DNA of 64,000 bases from Halocaridina rubra (GCA_037179515.1 JAXCGZ010016982.1:172501-236500), one strand, 5' to 3'; shown: positions 44,345-58,436, numbered from the stretch's first letter. Program-made: numbers and translations. The notes: generated from the sequence alone by a model not told the origin.

Positions 44345-44734
44345 ATCATTTTTTTATAATTACAAAATAAGTTGTTTTGAAAAAAAGCTGACATTACTTG
44401 TGTTAGTATACAGGTATTTACAAAGTTGAAATTTTATGGTGTCTATTTATACATATGCCCGTGTCCCTTTTATAAGGGGGCTGGCAGAATCAAAGTAAAA
44501 GACTTAGTGTTTTGTTGGAGGAATATAGAAGGACTGGGATTTCCAATCCCTCTGCTCTAAACCATTTAGTCAACACTCACCACATTTTATTAAGAGTATC
44601 CCTTATGTTATGGGGAGTGAAAAACAACTGGGATGTGAAATATATTTCACAAACAAACTGCAAATTCATCTTGAAACATGTATGCATTACCTGCGTATGA
44701 GTTATGCCATGTTAATTTTTGAACCTCATAGGGA

Positions 44735-44885
44735 ATTACAGTAGTGGTTAAAGCACCCGAATCGGAAATGACAAATCCGCATTCGAGCCTATCAAGGTAC
44801 GATATGAGGTGCATCCAGCTGTAATTCCCCAGTATTGGCCTGTCTCTATCCACCCCCATTTGAATGGAATTAACAGTAACCTATG
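44735..44885 (+). mobile_element. tRNA-derived SINE
   Basis: The head resembles a tRNA: CAGTAGTGGTTAAAGC looks like an A box and GCATTCGAGCC like a B box, about 40 bases apart. A body without tRNA similarity follows to about 44885. It belongs to a different SINE family from the one at 1826. No terminal A tail is clear. Confidence 0.55.
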
Positions 44886-45563
44886 AAATGACAAAAATAA
44901 TAGATTGCTTCAGTCAGAGTTGTCTCTGTTATTCACTTACAGTGATTCATTCAGCCACACATGATTTTATATGTCCATGCTACATCCAGAAACTATACTG
45001 TTTTTTTCTTATGTTCTGCTGCTTTTACAGTTGCTAGTTTTGTAAATTTTTCTGCTAGTTTAGCTACAATATTGTGGTAATTAGCAGTGTTTTACCTATA
45101 TTAATTATTTTGTCAGATTGAAGTAGTAGTGTTTAAAGAAAAAGGGGAAAAATAAGAAAATGATTACCTCTCAATTACAAGTAATGTTGCAACTAATTGT
45201 ATTGTCATTCAATTCTGAAAGATTGTACTATAATATTTTTTATACATTTAAACTACTCTCATTACCATTATATGGTTTTGAGGTAAAGTTTTGTTAAAGA
45301 TGATTGATGTGGAGGTGTTTGGCATAGTGGTGCCTGGTATGCATACATATCTGTGGAAATACTCATATGTAGTCACTACATTCCTTGCTCCTCAAAAAGA
45401 GTCAGGTCATTAGAATAATTGGAATCCTCAGAATCAAACTCCTTGTAAATTGGGTTTAGACTTAGTAGCACATGTTTTAACCTAAAGAATATAGTATACT
45501 TGCTCTTTGTTATTTCACGACTGAGTTTTTTCTATAGTATTGTAATACTGTTGATAATTTCAG
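44886..45563 (+). other. Upstream flank or first intron of MICU1
   Basis: No ORF or repeat. It ends with GATAATTTCAG, an acceptor-like sequence immediately before the MICU1 start exon, which implies a noncoding exon further upstream that I could not locate. Confidence 0.4.
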
Positions 45564-45585
45564 GTAATTGTGTTTACAACAAATC

Positions 45586-45755
45586 ATGCGTGGAACATTG
45601 CTTAAGGTACTCTCAACCCTCGCTCGGGAACATGAGCAGAATGCTATTATTAAAATACCAACTCGTAGTTATTTGACCTTGAAAAGTAATCTTCTCCAAC
45701 CATTATGTAATAGAAGATATAGTGTTCTTGCAGCATCCTGCTGGAAAAATAAGGA
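45586..45755 (+). CDS. MICU1: MICU1, coding exon 1 (mitochondrial targeting sequence)
   Basis: The ATG at 45586 opens MRGTLLKVLSTLAREHEQNA and continues through IPTRSYLTLKSNLLQPLCNR to AASCWKNK, rich in Arg, Lys, Ser and Leu with no acidic run, as expected of a mitochondrial presequence. The exon ends in GA before the donor GTAAGT (45756), leaving the codon open by two bases, and the next exon supplies the third. Reading past the donor meets a stop after one codon. MICU1 is the EF-hand gatekeeper of the mitochondrial calcium uniporter, facing the intermembrane space. N-termini of this family are poorly conserved, so this exon is assigned by phase, position and character. Confidence 0.65.
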
Positions 45756-46149
45756 GTAAGTATAGTGCATATCTTAATTTGTAAAAAAATGTTCTGCACA
45801 AGCTGCAGAAAATGCCTGGAATTGTGGTTTGAGGTAGTTAACTTTGCTATATGGTATATTTGCACGTAAAAGCTCTTTTTGCATATCATATTTCAATGAA
45901 ATATTAGAAAATGTTAGGAAATATCAGTGTCCTTTCAGTATATTGAAAGTATCTTCCTTCAAAATTTATTTTCTTTGTTCAAATACCCAGTTACATGGTT
46001 AGAAATTTTGTTTTTGAAATATCCTAACCCTCTTCTGTTATGTAAATATTAGCTTACAGTGTTAAAACTTGTTACTATGATTTAAAACCCAACTTCCCCT
46101 GGAGCTATTTCTTCTCTGATAATCTCATATATATGGTACCTATTTTCAG

Positions 46150-46296
46150 ATTATTTTCTGCAAGCAAGGAAGAGGAACAGCATACACGAGGTTATAAAAA
46201 TTTTGGCCACAAGGAGCAGCCCATCAAACCCTTCACAAAGTTTTACTTCACTTTAATAGGATCATTGATGATCGTTTCCCTTCTGGACTTTAAAAA
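46150..46296 (+). CDS. MICU1: MICU1, coding exon 2 (hydrophobic segment)
   Basis: After TATTTTCAG (ends 46149) the first base completes a Glu codon. The exon then reads LFSASKEEEQHTRGYKNFGH, KEQPIKPFTKF and the hydrophobic YFTLIGSLMIVSLLDF, a likely membrane-associated stretch like the one after the presequence in vertebrate MICU1. The exon ends AA before GTAATT (46297), and the first G of the next exon completes Lys. The phases on both sides fit the neighbours, with no frame conflict over 317 coding bases. The intron that follows is 4.9 kb and contains a full LINE. Confidence 0.65.
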
Positions 46297-46990
46297 GTAA
46301 TTTTAATTCACATCACCTAATCCAGCCTGTAAATATGCTGATTATTTCCACCTGGTTTTCATATTAAAAGCTATTGTAGATATTTTGTGCATTCTGGCCA
46401 AGCATCTGAACTAATTATAGTTCACATTGTATTCCGGAATGTGTATGCAATATACAATTGTAATTTGTTTTATGATGTTCATGGTAAGGTTACTTCATTT
46501 TGCTGTAATCCCCCCTTATCCCCATACATACATACTTATGATAAAATTTAAATCAAATATTAGGCACAATAATAAGTAAAGATAAAATAGAACTATTGCA
46601 ACAATATAAATTTATAAAAATTATGTGAATATTGTTTAAAACCTATGATTTATTTCTGTAATTTTTATTTTAATAATTTCAGACCATGAATTGAGGCCGT
46701 GGATACAAAACCATGGATAAGGGGGGACTCCTGTGTTTTTAGCGCAGTATTGTCATTGCAAATAATATTACTGTGATAATTTGAAAAGTATTAATATTAT
46801 TTTGCTTGGGGGAACAGATTTTATATGCAGATATACTAATATTTGAGGTATTTTGAAACCCACATTGCTTGTGTGCGCCAGCATGCTTTTAAAGATGGAA
46901 ACATACAATTTATGGAAATGGCATTATTTTTTGTAGAGAACTTATCTTTCAATAAATTTTATATTTAGATCTTATAATACATAGCATTTA
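46297..46990 (+). other. MICU1 intron 2, left part
   Basis: No feature recognised before the LINE insertion. Confidence 0.5.
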
Positions 46991-49939
46991 ATGCTTGCAT
47001 CTAATTGCGCCTCATTTTCTTTATGGAGCCTTTTCCACACGTTACGGAATACTTCCAGACAAAGGGGAGATAAAGAAGATAATGACAGAAGATCAGGGGA
47101 TGGGGCCTCATTAAGATTGTTATACACAAATGCTGATGGATTAGCTGGTAAGGCAGTAGAATTAAAAGATAGGATTCACAACAGTAAGGCAGATATAGTA
47201 GCAATTACAGAGACTAAGTTGAGTGAGGACATAAACAGTGTCACAGTTTTTCCTAAGGGCTTCAGAATACTAAGGGTCGAAAGATCTGAGAGGACTGGTG
47301 GAGGGATAGCACTGCTCATAAGTGAGAGGATTCAAGTTGAAGAGATAAACTTGGCTATAGAAAGTGAGTTCAGGGAATTTCTTGTTGCTCGCATAAATAC
47401 TGGGTCAGAGAGCATTATAATAACTGTTGTATACAACCCACCAAGGAACCAAAATAGGCTTGAAATTTATGAGGAAAGTCATATAGGTACGATTGAAGTC
47501 ATAAACTCAGTTGTTAACATGGCGCGGGAGAAAAAATGTAGGATTTTGATTATGGGAGACTTTAATCATAAAGAGATAGATTGGATAAATCTTGACCCAC
47601 ACAGTGGTGAGGACTCCTTTGGGGCAAGATTCCTAGATTGCGTACAAGGGAATTTCCTACACCAACATGTAATGGAACCAACAAGAGCCAGGGGTGGGGA
47701 TGAGCCATCACTACTTGATCTGGTGTTCACAGATAATGTGTTGGATATTGAAAATATTGAGTATGAACCACCAATTGGAAAGAGTGACCACTGTGTGTTG
47801 TTGATGGAGTATATCATTGAAGACATTCTTCCTGAGAGTAGAGGCACTGAGGACATGAGGAGGAACTATCAGAAAGGAGATTACATCAAAATGAATGAGC
47901 TTTTTGCAGTTATTGACTGGAGAACCTTATTTTACAACAAATCTGTACAAGAAATGTATGACATCTTTTGTGAGAAATATGGGAAGATTGTAGATTGCTG
48001 CATACCTGTCACCAAAGTAGGTGTAATTCATGCCAGAGAGAAATGGTTCGATAATGGGTGTAAAAGAGCTAAGGAGTGGAGAGACAAATGCTGGAAAAGG
48101 TATAGGAGGAGAAAAAACATAAATGCCTGGCAAACCTACAAAAGAGCAAGAAATGACTACCTAAGTAAAAGGAGAGAGGCAGAGAAAGATTATGAGAGGG
48201 ACATCACCAGGAAGGCGAAAGAAAATCCCAAGCTTTTCCACAGCTTTATCAGAGGAAAACTGAAGGTAAAAGAACAGGTTTTAAGGCTAAAGAGAGCGGA
48301 TGGAAGCATCACTGAGACGGACGAAGAGATCTGCAAAGAATTGAACAAGGAGTTTCAGTCAGTATTTACAGTAGAAAATACCCCACCCCCTCAGATTGCA
48401 GTGATAGAAGCTCAAGGGCCGGTATTAGAGAACATCAACCTTACAGCCACAGAGGTATGCAAAGCGCTGATGGATTTAGATGTTCATAAAGCTACAGGTC
48501 CTGATGACATATCCCCTCATGTGCTTAAAAAATGCGCAAACACAATATCAGTGGCACTAAGTATCATATTTAAGGAGTCATTGGAGTCGGGGGAGATTCC
48601 AAGATGCTGGAAACAAGCAAATGTGATACCTATCTTCAAAAAGGGAAGGAGGGATACGGCTCTGAACTATAGACCAGTTTCCTTGACCAGCATAGTTTGC
48701 AAAGTTATGGAGAAACTACTAAGGAAACATATCTCTCTTCACTTGGAATCCTTCAACTTTTTGTCAGTGAGGCAACATGGCTTCAGAGAAGGAAGATCAA
48801 CAGTAACAAACTTATTAGAATTTTATGATGAGGTAAGCCAAATCTTACAGGAAAGAGAGGGCTGGGCAGATTGCATATTCCTAGACTTCCAGAAAGCGTT
48901 TGACACTGTTCCACATGGGAGACTTATTAGGAAGCTGCAATCAATGGCTAGAATAGGTGGAAATGTCTTGGAATGGATAAAAACTTACTTAGAAGGAAGG
49001 GAACAGAGGGTTAGAGTAAGACACTCAGTGTCTGAATGGAGAAGAGTTAGTAGTGGAGTTCCACAGGGTTCAGTTTTAGGGCCACTTTTGTTCCTTGTAT
49101 ATGTAAATGACCTACCAGAGTCTGTAAATTCATTCATGAATATGTTTGCAGATGATGCAAAGATTGTGAAGAAAGTAAAAAACGAGAACAATGGTAGAGA
49201 ACTTCAGGAGGATCTAAATAATCTGCATGAGTGGTCAGAAAAGTGGCTAATGAAATTCAATACCTCAAAATGTAAGGTAATGAGAATGGGTACAAGTGCA
49301 AGAAGGCCCAAGCTTGACTACTCGGTGGCTGGAGTACAACTTCAGGAGACAGAAAATGAGAGAGATCTAGGAGTAAACATATTGGCAGATTTGTCTCCAG
49401 AAATACATATAAATGGCGTAGTAAGGGCAGCATATGCATTCTTATCAAATGTAAGGGTAGCCTTCAGGCACATGGACAAGGAAATGTTCAGAAATATTTA
49501 TGTAACCTATGTGAGGCCAAAACTCGAATATGCAGCCCCCTTTTGGAATCCGCACTTGAAAAAGCACATAGCTAAGCTTGAAAAAGTTCAAAGACATGCC
49601 ACAAAACTGGTGCCAGAAATACGCAATCTCGGTTATGATGAGAGGCTGAGGGAATTAGACTTGCCATCACTCGAAGCTAGAAGAGTAAGGGGGGATATGG
49701 TGACAGTCTTTAAATTCCTTCATGGTTATGATAGAGTGGATAGGGATCGATATTTCGATATGGCTGGCTCTAGAACTAGAGGTCATAGTTTGAAGCTTCG
49801 GAAGAAAACTTGTTTGCAGGATGTAAGGAAATACTTTTTCAGTGTAAGAGTAGTTGATAATTGGAATTCGCTAAGCGAGGAGGTAGTTAATGCTACCTCA
49901 ATCCATAGTTTTAAGGACAGGTATGATAAGTATCACTAA
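46991..49939 (+). CDS. LINE endonuclease-reverse transcriptase (CR1/L2-like), intact 982-aa ORF
   Basis: An apurinic endonuclease domain spans residues ~40-270: LRLLYTNADGLAGKAVEL, AITETKL, VVYNPPR, ILIMGDFNHKEIDW and GKSDHCVLLMEY, with the catalytic Glu, Asp, Asn and His all present. A basic linker follows. The RT spans ~490-780: NYRPVSLTSIVCKVMEKLLR near 557, CIFLDFQKAFDTVPHGRLI, SSGVPQGSVLGPLLFLVYVN, and the catalytic FADDAK near 718. The C-terminal domain runs to the end (YVRPKLEYAAPFWNPHLKKH, then SVRVVDNWNSLSEEVVNATS). There is no stop or frameshift. The first residues may be read-in from ORF1 or flank; the conserved part starts about residue 28. Other copies in the window are broken, so this is the youngest. 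ORF1 is absent here, so independent mobility is unlikely. Confidence 0.9.
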   Translation: MLASNCASFSLWSLFHTLRNTSRQRGDKEDNDRRSGDGASLRLLYTNADGLAGKAVELKDRIHNSKADIVAITETKLSEDINSVTVFPKGFRILRVERSERTGGGIALLISERIQVEEINLAIESEFREFLVARINTGSESIIITVVYNPPRNQNRLEIYEESHIGTIEVINSVVNMAREKKCRILIMGDFNHKEIDWINLDPHSGEDSFGARFLDCVQGNFLHQHVMEPTRARGGDEPSLLDLVFTDNVLDIENIEYEPPIGKSDHCVLLMEYIIEDILPESRGTEDMRRNYQKGDYIKMNELFAVIDWRTLFYNKSVQEMYDIFCEKYGKIVDCCIPVTKVGVIHAREKWFDNGCKRAKEWRDKCWKRYRRRKNINAWQTYKRARNDYLSKRREAEKDYERDITRKAKENPKLFHSFIRGKLKVKEQVLRLKRADGSITETDEEICKELNKEFQSVFTVENTPPPQIAVIEAQGPVLENINLTATEVCKALMDLDVHKATGPDDISPHVLKKCANTISVALSIIFKESLESGEIPRCWKQANVIPIFKKGRRDTALNYRPVSLTSIVCKVMEKLLRKHISLHLESFNFLSVRQHGFREGRSTVTNLLEFYDEVSQILQEREGWADCIFLDFQKAFDTVPHGRLIRKLQSMARIGGNVLEWIKTYLEGREQRVRVRHSVSEWRRVSSGVPQGSVLGPLLFLVYVNDLPESVNSFMNMFADDAKIVKKVKNENNGRELQEDLNNLHEWSEKWLMKFNTSKCKVMRMGTSARRPKLDYSVAGVQLQETENERDLGVNILADLSPEIHINGVVRAAYAFLSNVRVAFRHMDKEMFRNIYVTYVRPKLEYAAPFWNPHLKKHIAKLEKVQRHATKLVPEIRNLGYDERLRELDLPSLEARRVRGDMVTVFKFLHGYDRVDRDRYFDMAGSRTRGHSLKLRKKTCLQDVRKYFFSVRVVDNWNSLSEEVVNATSIHSFKDRYDKYH

Positions 49940-50028
49940 GTCTAAAAATGGAACCGATCAGGAGACGGGAAGATACGAGCTTTGGGCTCTTTCCCGTAAA
50001 CACAATTAGGTAATCACAATTAGGTAAT
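47000..50028 (+). mobile_element. CR1/L2-like LINE insertion in MICU1 intron 2
   Basis: The 5' boundary is near 47000-47020, where similarity to the ORF1/ORF2 junction of the copy at 8402-11870 ends, so the insertion is 5' truncated just inside ORF1. The 3' end is two copies of a 14-mer, CACAATTAGGTAAT (50001-50014 and 50015-50028), with no poly(A). Short tandem repeats at the 3' end are a CR1-like trait. It lies in the same orientation as MICU1. A target duplication could not be recognised. Confidence 0.8.
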
Positions 50029-50029
50029 C

Positions 50030-50364
50030 ACTCATTTTATTTACTCGCTAATAGCTAAGATATTTCCTTAAAACTAGGAATTCATGTAGCATTTACTGTT
50101 TCCTCACTTCGTGAGTTCCAGCTATCAACTGTTCTAAGGCTGATTATGTAATTCCTTGCATCTTGCAAAATATTTTTCTTATTGATCTTCAAACTGTGAC
50201 CTCTAATTCTAGAGCCACTCTTATCAAATATCGCTTCCTATCAACTCTGTAAAAACCATTGAGGAATTGAAAACTGTTACCATATCCACCCACCTTTTTG
50301 TGTGTGTGTGTGTGGTGTGTGTGTTTACCTAATTGTGCTAACGGGAAAGGGCCTCAAGCTCGTA
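50030..50364 (-). mobile_element. Older, diverged LINE copy of the same family
   Basis: On the minus strand the text matches the last ~250 bases of the LINE ORF (GTGACCTCTAATTCTAGAGC and TTAAAACTAGGAATTCATGT against the family's versions) but with many differences. A tail-like TTACCTAATTGTGCTAACGG at 50326-50345 may be a second micro-tail. The young LINE ends directly beside it. A short GT tract (50299-50324) separates the two parts. Confidence 0.65.
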
Positions 50365-51183
50365 TGTGCATGCGTATGTTTTATGCATGCATGCCAAGCG
50401 CACTTTACAATTTCATCTTTGCCATGGCCTTTCTAGGCGATATATACAAGATGAAAAAGTGGCTCTAGTCCCTGCTGTTTATCATGGCTGTTGTCTTGGC
50501 ATGACAGGGTAGTTAGGCCAAAGACACATAGTGTGTTGATGCTTTTAGCTTTGTATTTTAAATGTATTGTATGACTGAGTGCATACTGCTAACTATTGTC
50601 GTTACTTTGTTGACCCAATGCTCTCACGTGATTAGCCCTTCGATGCGAAGTGTAAATTATAGAGAGCATTCTTTTCTCATTATGTGAACTTTATTGTGAA
50701 GGGACATTTTACTTTGAAGACTTATATTATAACTGAAAAGTTTACAGATATGAAATATTTACTTCTGAATTGGCTATATTTTTACTTTTATAGTGACTTA
50801 CACTATTGATCACTATAATATAGAATATTGGTGCCAATCACCCAGAAGTGTCGTACGACTTAATACGGCAAATTAGGAATAGGTCATACGCCTACTAAAG
50901 TGTTTTAAAAATAAAGGTATATAATATTCAGTGTGTATTACAGTAAGTTACCTGTTATACAGACAATTTGTTTAATTTGAATAGCACCACCGGCCTTGCA
51001 CTGAAGAATAGAGAATGAAGTAGAGAAAGTACAGCGTGTGACATCGATCATCTGTTGGCCTGATTGAGACTATCAGTGGGAAGTCTAGTGCTGTATTTGT
51101 GTTTTTTACCTAGGTTAGAAAGGTAAGCTCAGCCATAGATTTTAGTAGTTTTTAAAAAGTAGATTGATAAGCTTTTCTTTCAG
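50365..51183 (+). other. MICU1 intron 2, right part
   Basis: No recognised feature apart from the acceptor at 51181-51183 preceded by CTTTTCTTT. Confidence 0.5.
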
Positions 51184-51373
51184 GGTCAAGAGTTACTTTA
51201 TAGTGGATGCTGCTGAAGTATCCGAAACTGACATCACCCCTGAACCAAATGTTGAGAGTGCCAATGAAGAACCTGGAAAGGAGGGCACCATAGACTCATC
51301 TTCAGAAGGAACTGATGGAGAGGATGGGGAAGACAGTAAGAAGAAAAAACGTGTTGGATTTAGAGACAGAAAG
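51184..51373 (+). CDS. MICU1: MICU1, coding exon 3 (acidic linker and polybasic motif)
   Basis: The acceptor TTTTCTTTCAG ends at 51183 and the donor GTAAGA starts at 51374. The exon reads VKSYFIVDAAEVSETDITPE, then a long acidic linker (TDGEDGEDSKK), then KKKKRVGFRDRK. The last block is nearly identical to human MICU1 (KKKKRSGFRDRK), where the polybasic stretch helps MICU1 associate with the uniporter pore complex. It ends in phase 0, which fixes the entry phase of the next exon. This is the most diagnostic N-terminal exon of the gene. Confidence 0.9.
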
Positions 51374-52202
51374 GTAAGACTAACTTCTTGGATACTCACG
51401 TCTAAATCTTTAGTAATATAGGCATTGTATTGATTTTATAGTAAGGAGTAAATCATCCTGCATTTCTCATAGCCCATCCGTCTTTCTCACTTACTTTTAC
51501 CTAGGACAGGAGATAAGAATACTACCTCTGTATTCCCTTGAGTGTTTTAAAAATTGGTTATTTGAGGCACAGTGAGGGGAAGGGGAATCTCCCACTTTGC
51601 ATTTTCCATTCGCGAAGAGCCAGGGCATATGAGACGTTCTGGTAGGAAAATTCAAACAGAGCCCCAATAAACATTTACTTGGCCATCTTCCTTTCAAGTA
51701 GGATTACAGCCAATGTTAAAAGCTAGACTCTATAATCATATGTTATACAAGGGTGAACTGTAAAGTTTGGCTCTTTGTTTCCCGCATATAAAAAAAAGGA
51801 AATGTTATGTAATAGTTTTTTGGTGCAGTTAACTTTAAATAGTGTATTTTACAGATAAAGCATTAAATCCTTCATTATATACTGTATATTATACAATTAT
51901 TGGATATTTTCAGTAGGAGAGTAGTATATCAGGATACATATTGCTAATCCTAAAGGATTTCATGGCACTCAAAATTCATTATTGTACTCTTGCAGTATCA
52001 AAGTTATTGGTAGTGCAACTTGCATTGTTTTCCATATTCTGTATGTATCTTTATAATATTCTTTGACTTCCTAAGCTGTAGGTATTTTTTTCTCCGGAGC
52101 TCTTGTTATTCTTTGTTTCTTAATTATTAGAAAAGTCAGATTTGAGAAAACAAGCAGGAAGCTCTGGTCATTAACTTACTTCGTATTTCGAATACATACA
52201 TA
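51374..52202 (+). other. MICU1 intron 3, left part
   Basis: No recognised feature. Confidence 0.5.
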
Positions 52203-52460
<258 letters not shown>

Positions 52461-52777
52461 CATTGAGATACCAGCTTACGGTATGAAGCGACCCCCAAAA
52501 GTAAGCTGTTAAAATAATTTATGAGTAATGTATGTAAATATGGAAGATAAAACATTATTTTTGCTATTGAAATTGTTTTATTTACATATACTTATTTTTA
52601 AAAATTTCTTTTTGATATAATTTAAGTTCAGTGCCAGATATTGAATGCAGATTTGTTTATTCAAAATACTGTAGTTTTCTAAGCTTATAATTAAGGTCTT
52701 AGTTTTACTTTTGCATACTTTAAGCTCAGCAATGAGATGGTAATTTTCCATGGCAGCATTATAATCATAATTTGCAG

Positions 52778-52940
52778 ATCATTGAGTATGAGAATCGCAT
52801 TCGACAGTATTCAACTCCCGACAAGATATTTCGTTACTTTGCCACCCTGAAGGTTTATGGAGATCATGGGGATCACGAAATATTCATGACCCCTGATGAT
52901 TTCTTGCGATGTATTACTCCGGGCATCAAACAACCGGAGG
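52778..52940 (+). CDS. MICU1: MICU1, exon 4a (first of two mutually exclusive versions)
   Basis: This 163-base exon enters in phase 0 after CATAATTTGCAG and leaves with one extra base before GTAAGG. It reads [26 protein letters not shown], a short loop [22 protein letters not shown] and GIKQPE. It matches human MICU1 residues ~112-162. The Arg in ENRIR, the Lys and Arg in DKIFR and the Arg in DFLR correspond, by my count, to human R119, K126, R129 and R154, which face the uniporter's Asp ring. The final G joins GT of the exon at 62304 to give Gly (PE-GLGLDQ). Its acceptor has a weak pyrimidine tract and its donor is strong. Confidence 0.9.
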
Positions 52941-55159
<2,219 letters not shown>

Positions 55160-55164
55160 GGGGG

Positions 55165-57969
55165 AAGAGATATCTGTACCTCGGTGAGAGAAGTTCTCGC
55201 TTTGCACTCTTCAAAGGAGAATTTTGAAGCTTGTAAATTATCTGTTCTTGGATCCCAGATGATTGCTTATTTATACCATTTTAGCAGTACTTCATGCATT
55301 AATTCTCTTTCGGAAACGATTGGAGTCATTAAATCTTAATTATTATAAGACTTAAAACAAGTAGATAAAATATAGAACAAAATTTTCATTCACTGAGCAT
55401 GTATGGAGGAGAGTTGATGGCCTAAGTGAAAGGTGGTGAAGAATTGGAGGGAGAAGATATCATTGTTTAGAAGGGGAGTCATCTTCCATAAAAACACCTG
55501 GAAACTCCCCTTCTAGGGTGCTTTCTCTTTCTCTTCTCTTTGATTTGGCACCACTGTACTGTGCTTGAGAATCTTTGGTCGTTAGCCTCACTGTTTCCTT
55601 CAACACGGGGAAAGTTATTGCAAAGTATTTTCCTTACCATTAGGAATACCCATGTTAATTGTTTCCTTTGTTAAGCAGAACTATTAGGTAGAAATTTGTT
55701 CTCTCCCATGACCTATGGTAAAAGTAGAAGTGGCTAGTAATAATGAAAAAATGTTGCCAATGAAGATTAGGCATGACCTACATTATTTCCACAAAAACTT
55801 TATAGTATAGTCTAGTGCAAACATACCAACCCACAACCTTGAAGTATGTTAGAGAATTAGGGTGTGTTTTATAATTTCTCTTATTGAGCATACATTTTGA
55901 TACATCAGAATCAAGTGAGCAGTCATGTTACTTTTTGTAGCCTGACTAGCCAAGTGTAGTGTATCAATTATATTTACTTATGATGTAATTTATTGTTATG
56001 AGGTTTCATAATAAGTATATAAAAAGTGTGGTGTATGTATTTTTATCAGTATTTTGAGGATTTGATCCAAAGGAAGCTCTTATCTCTCATATTAAGCTTT
56101 TGTTTCGAACTATTTATTCAATGTATTTTTCTGAGTATCAGTTTTTTTGACCATCCATACCTTAACAAGGAATCACTATATGCTGGATTGATTCTCGTCA
56201 GAGAGGAAATTCCTAGTATCGAGAATTGTAGACGATTTTCTAGATTTATTGCTGTAATGATGTTTTATTCTCTTTCCATATTTTTTGCAAGAAATTATAT
56301 ATGTCTGTCCTCTGATTGATTCGTAATACTAAATTACTGACAAGATATATGGGAACAGAATTTATTCATTATGCAGTATTCACAAGCTAAGAAGTGTTTT
56401 TACTTTACAATATGTACTTGGTGGAGGCTTGATGAACATGTCACAAATCTTTTAGGTGTGAGCAGTTAAAGAACAGAACATACTCATTATTCTAATATTA
56501 TACATATCATTTTATGTTATGCTTTAGTCCGATTTGGAAGTAATTATAAGAGAATACATCATACAGCCTGAGCTGGGAAAATGCATGTAAAGGTCCTTCT
56601 GCATAGGTGGCAGTACTGTATTTTGGTTTCATACCAGATTATTGCATTTCATCATTTCATTGTTCAAAAAATAAACCAGTCTTATTGAAAAACCATTGAT
56701 CTTGGTATGATATTTCAAATCATATGTTTCCAAGCCCCTGACTGTTTAGCTGGCTGTGTATGTGAAATGAGAACTGATGAAATTTGCTTAACTGCTTAGG
56801 CATGAAAGCATTTTGTGTGTATGTGTGTGAAGAAACTGGATATCAATTCCAGGTGATCTGTACTTTACATGCCAAGGTTTATAACCAGAATAAGATCATC
56901 ATGGCCATAATTTTTTTTTTCAAAACACGTTTGAGTAATTGAAACTCATAAATGGAATTTTTGTTTTTTGTTCCTCCAATTGGTGAATTTTGCATTATTG
57001 TTCTATTATTGCTTTTGTAATTGCTATACCACCTTCACTGTATATGAAAGATTATTTTAAAGAAATTCAAATTCTGTAAGTGTAACTCTTAGTATTAATA
57101 TAAATTCCATTTCTTCTTTGCCTTTAAAATATTATATTGTGTTTAGCAAATAGCTCGTTCACTGCATTAGAACATTATTTAGTCTACACAGTGGCTTTGC
57201 ACCTTACAGTGTTGATGACTGGACATTGGCCCATAGATCTCATGTAGTATTATCTGCTCTTTATGTGAATACCGTGATTATCTTCATTCATAGATGTGCG
57301 GATTTTAGATTTATTGATCCTTTAGAGCACTGGTGCTATGGTATCTGGAATAGCAGTCATACATGTTTTTGTGTTCATTATCAGTGGTATGTTTCAATCA
57401 CTTATCTATCAGAAATGATTTTTTCTCATTCTTTTGTATACATATGAAGGATGAACCATTTTACCTCCTATCCTCATATGTAATTAAATGTTGAGTGTGC
57501 TATGATTGCAAATTACATTCTTGGATGCCTTTTTGTTACTTCTTCCTTACGTTTATGGTTTTCCAAAAGAAATCTGCATATCCGTACTTTCGTCAGCAGA
57601 TGATGAAATCCCCTCATTATTCTCCAAGATGTCTTCGTAATTATTCTCTAATAACTAAAGCAACCTTATGTAAACTCTGATTGCTCTTGATTCTGCAGCA
57701 TAGTTAGACAATATGATGCTTTGCGATATCTAGTTGAAACAATATTATCCAAGTTATTTTTCTTCATGCTGTCTTGTTTTCATTTTTTGATTGAATATAT
57801 CCAAAAGAATCATTATGTTTTGTAATAGAAATTCCTATAATGATTTGTTTTTTATGTGCATGTTGTGTGCATGTTTGTTCAGTTGCTGTTTGCACAAGGT
57901 AAAGTATCAGTGATAAATATTGTTTACCTTTAGTTTAGAGTGTCTCTCTTTTTTTTTCATTTGCTGTAG
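55165..57969 (+). other. Intron between MICU1 exons 4a and 4b, right part
   Basis: 2.8 kb with no recognisable gene or transposon. The ORF at 56026-56319 has no familiar motif. The end is a strong pyrimidine tract (CTCTCTTTTTTTTTCATTTG) followed by CTGTAG. Confidence 0.5.
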
Positions 57970-58144
57970 ATCATAGAGTATGAGAACAGAATTCGAGCAT
58001 TTTCCACACCTGATAAAATTTTCCGCTACTTTGCAACCATGAAGCTTGTCCAAAAAATCCCCAATGGTGTTGATAAGACAGAGATATATATGACTCCTGA
58101 TGATCTTCTGCGATCTCTCACTCCTGGAATGCAGCAGCCTAATG
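57970..58144 (+). CDS. MICU1: MICU1, exon 4b (second mutually exclusive version)
   Basis: This 175-base exon enters in phase 0 after a long pyrimidine tract and CTGTAG, and leaves with one extra base before GTAGGA. It reads [26 protein letters not shown], a longer loop [26 protein letters not shown] and GMQQPN. Outside the loop about 35 of 46 residues equal exon 4a, and all four basic pore-facing positions are kept. The loop is four residues longer, and it replaces two His and two Asp with Lys, Pro and Asn residues. Joining 4a to 4b would shift the frame, and skipping both would also shift it, so exactly one must be used. Its donor is weaker than that of 4a. Confidence 0.9.
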
Positions 58145-58338
58145 GTAGGAATTACCTTGAGAATATTGCAAGAATCGTATTTTTGTAGCTTTCATGTATG
58201 AGAAAAATGCTAAAAGCATTTTAATGAAAGTAAAATTCCACCTTTGTATGTTTATTTTTTTTTTATTTTTAATTTTTTTTAGTTTTTTTTTCTTTTTGCT
58301 CATATTGACTTCCTTTCGTGGATAATATTGAATTTTTT

Positions 58339-58343
<5 letters not shown>
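58145..58343 (+). other. MICU1 intron start
   Basis: T-rich intron sequence (about 58250-58340 is mostly T) before an AT array. Confidence 0.5.

Positions 58344-58433
<90 letters not shown>
58344..58433. repeat. (AT)n microsatellite
   Basis: About 45 AT units, 200 bases downstream of MICU1 exon 4b. Confidence 0.95.

Positions 58434-58436
<3 letters not shown>

Noticed and set aside
46991..49939. Treating the 982-aa ORF as a host gene or as a MICU1 exon
   Set aside because: Endonuclease and RT motifs and multiple broken relatives in the window show it is a LINE inserted in the intron.
56026..56319. 97-aa ORF between the alternative MICU1 exons
   Set aside because: No familiar domain and AT-rich intronic codon composition; not considered a gene.
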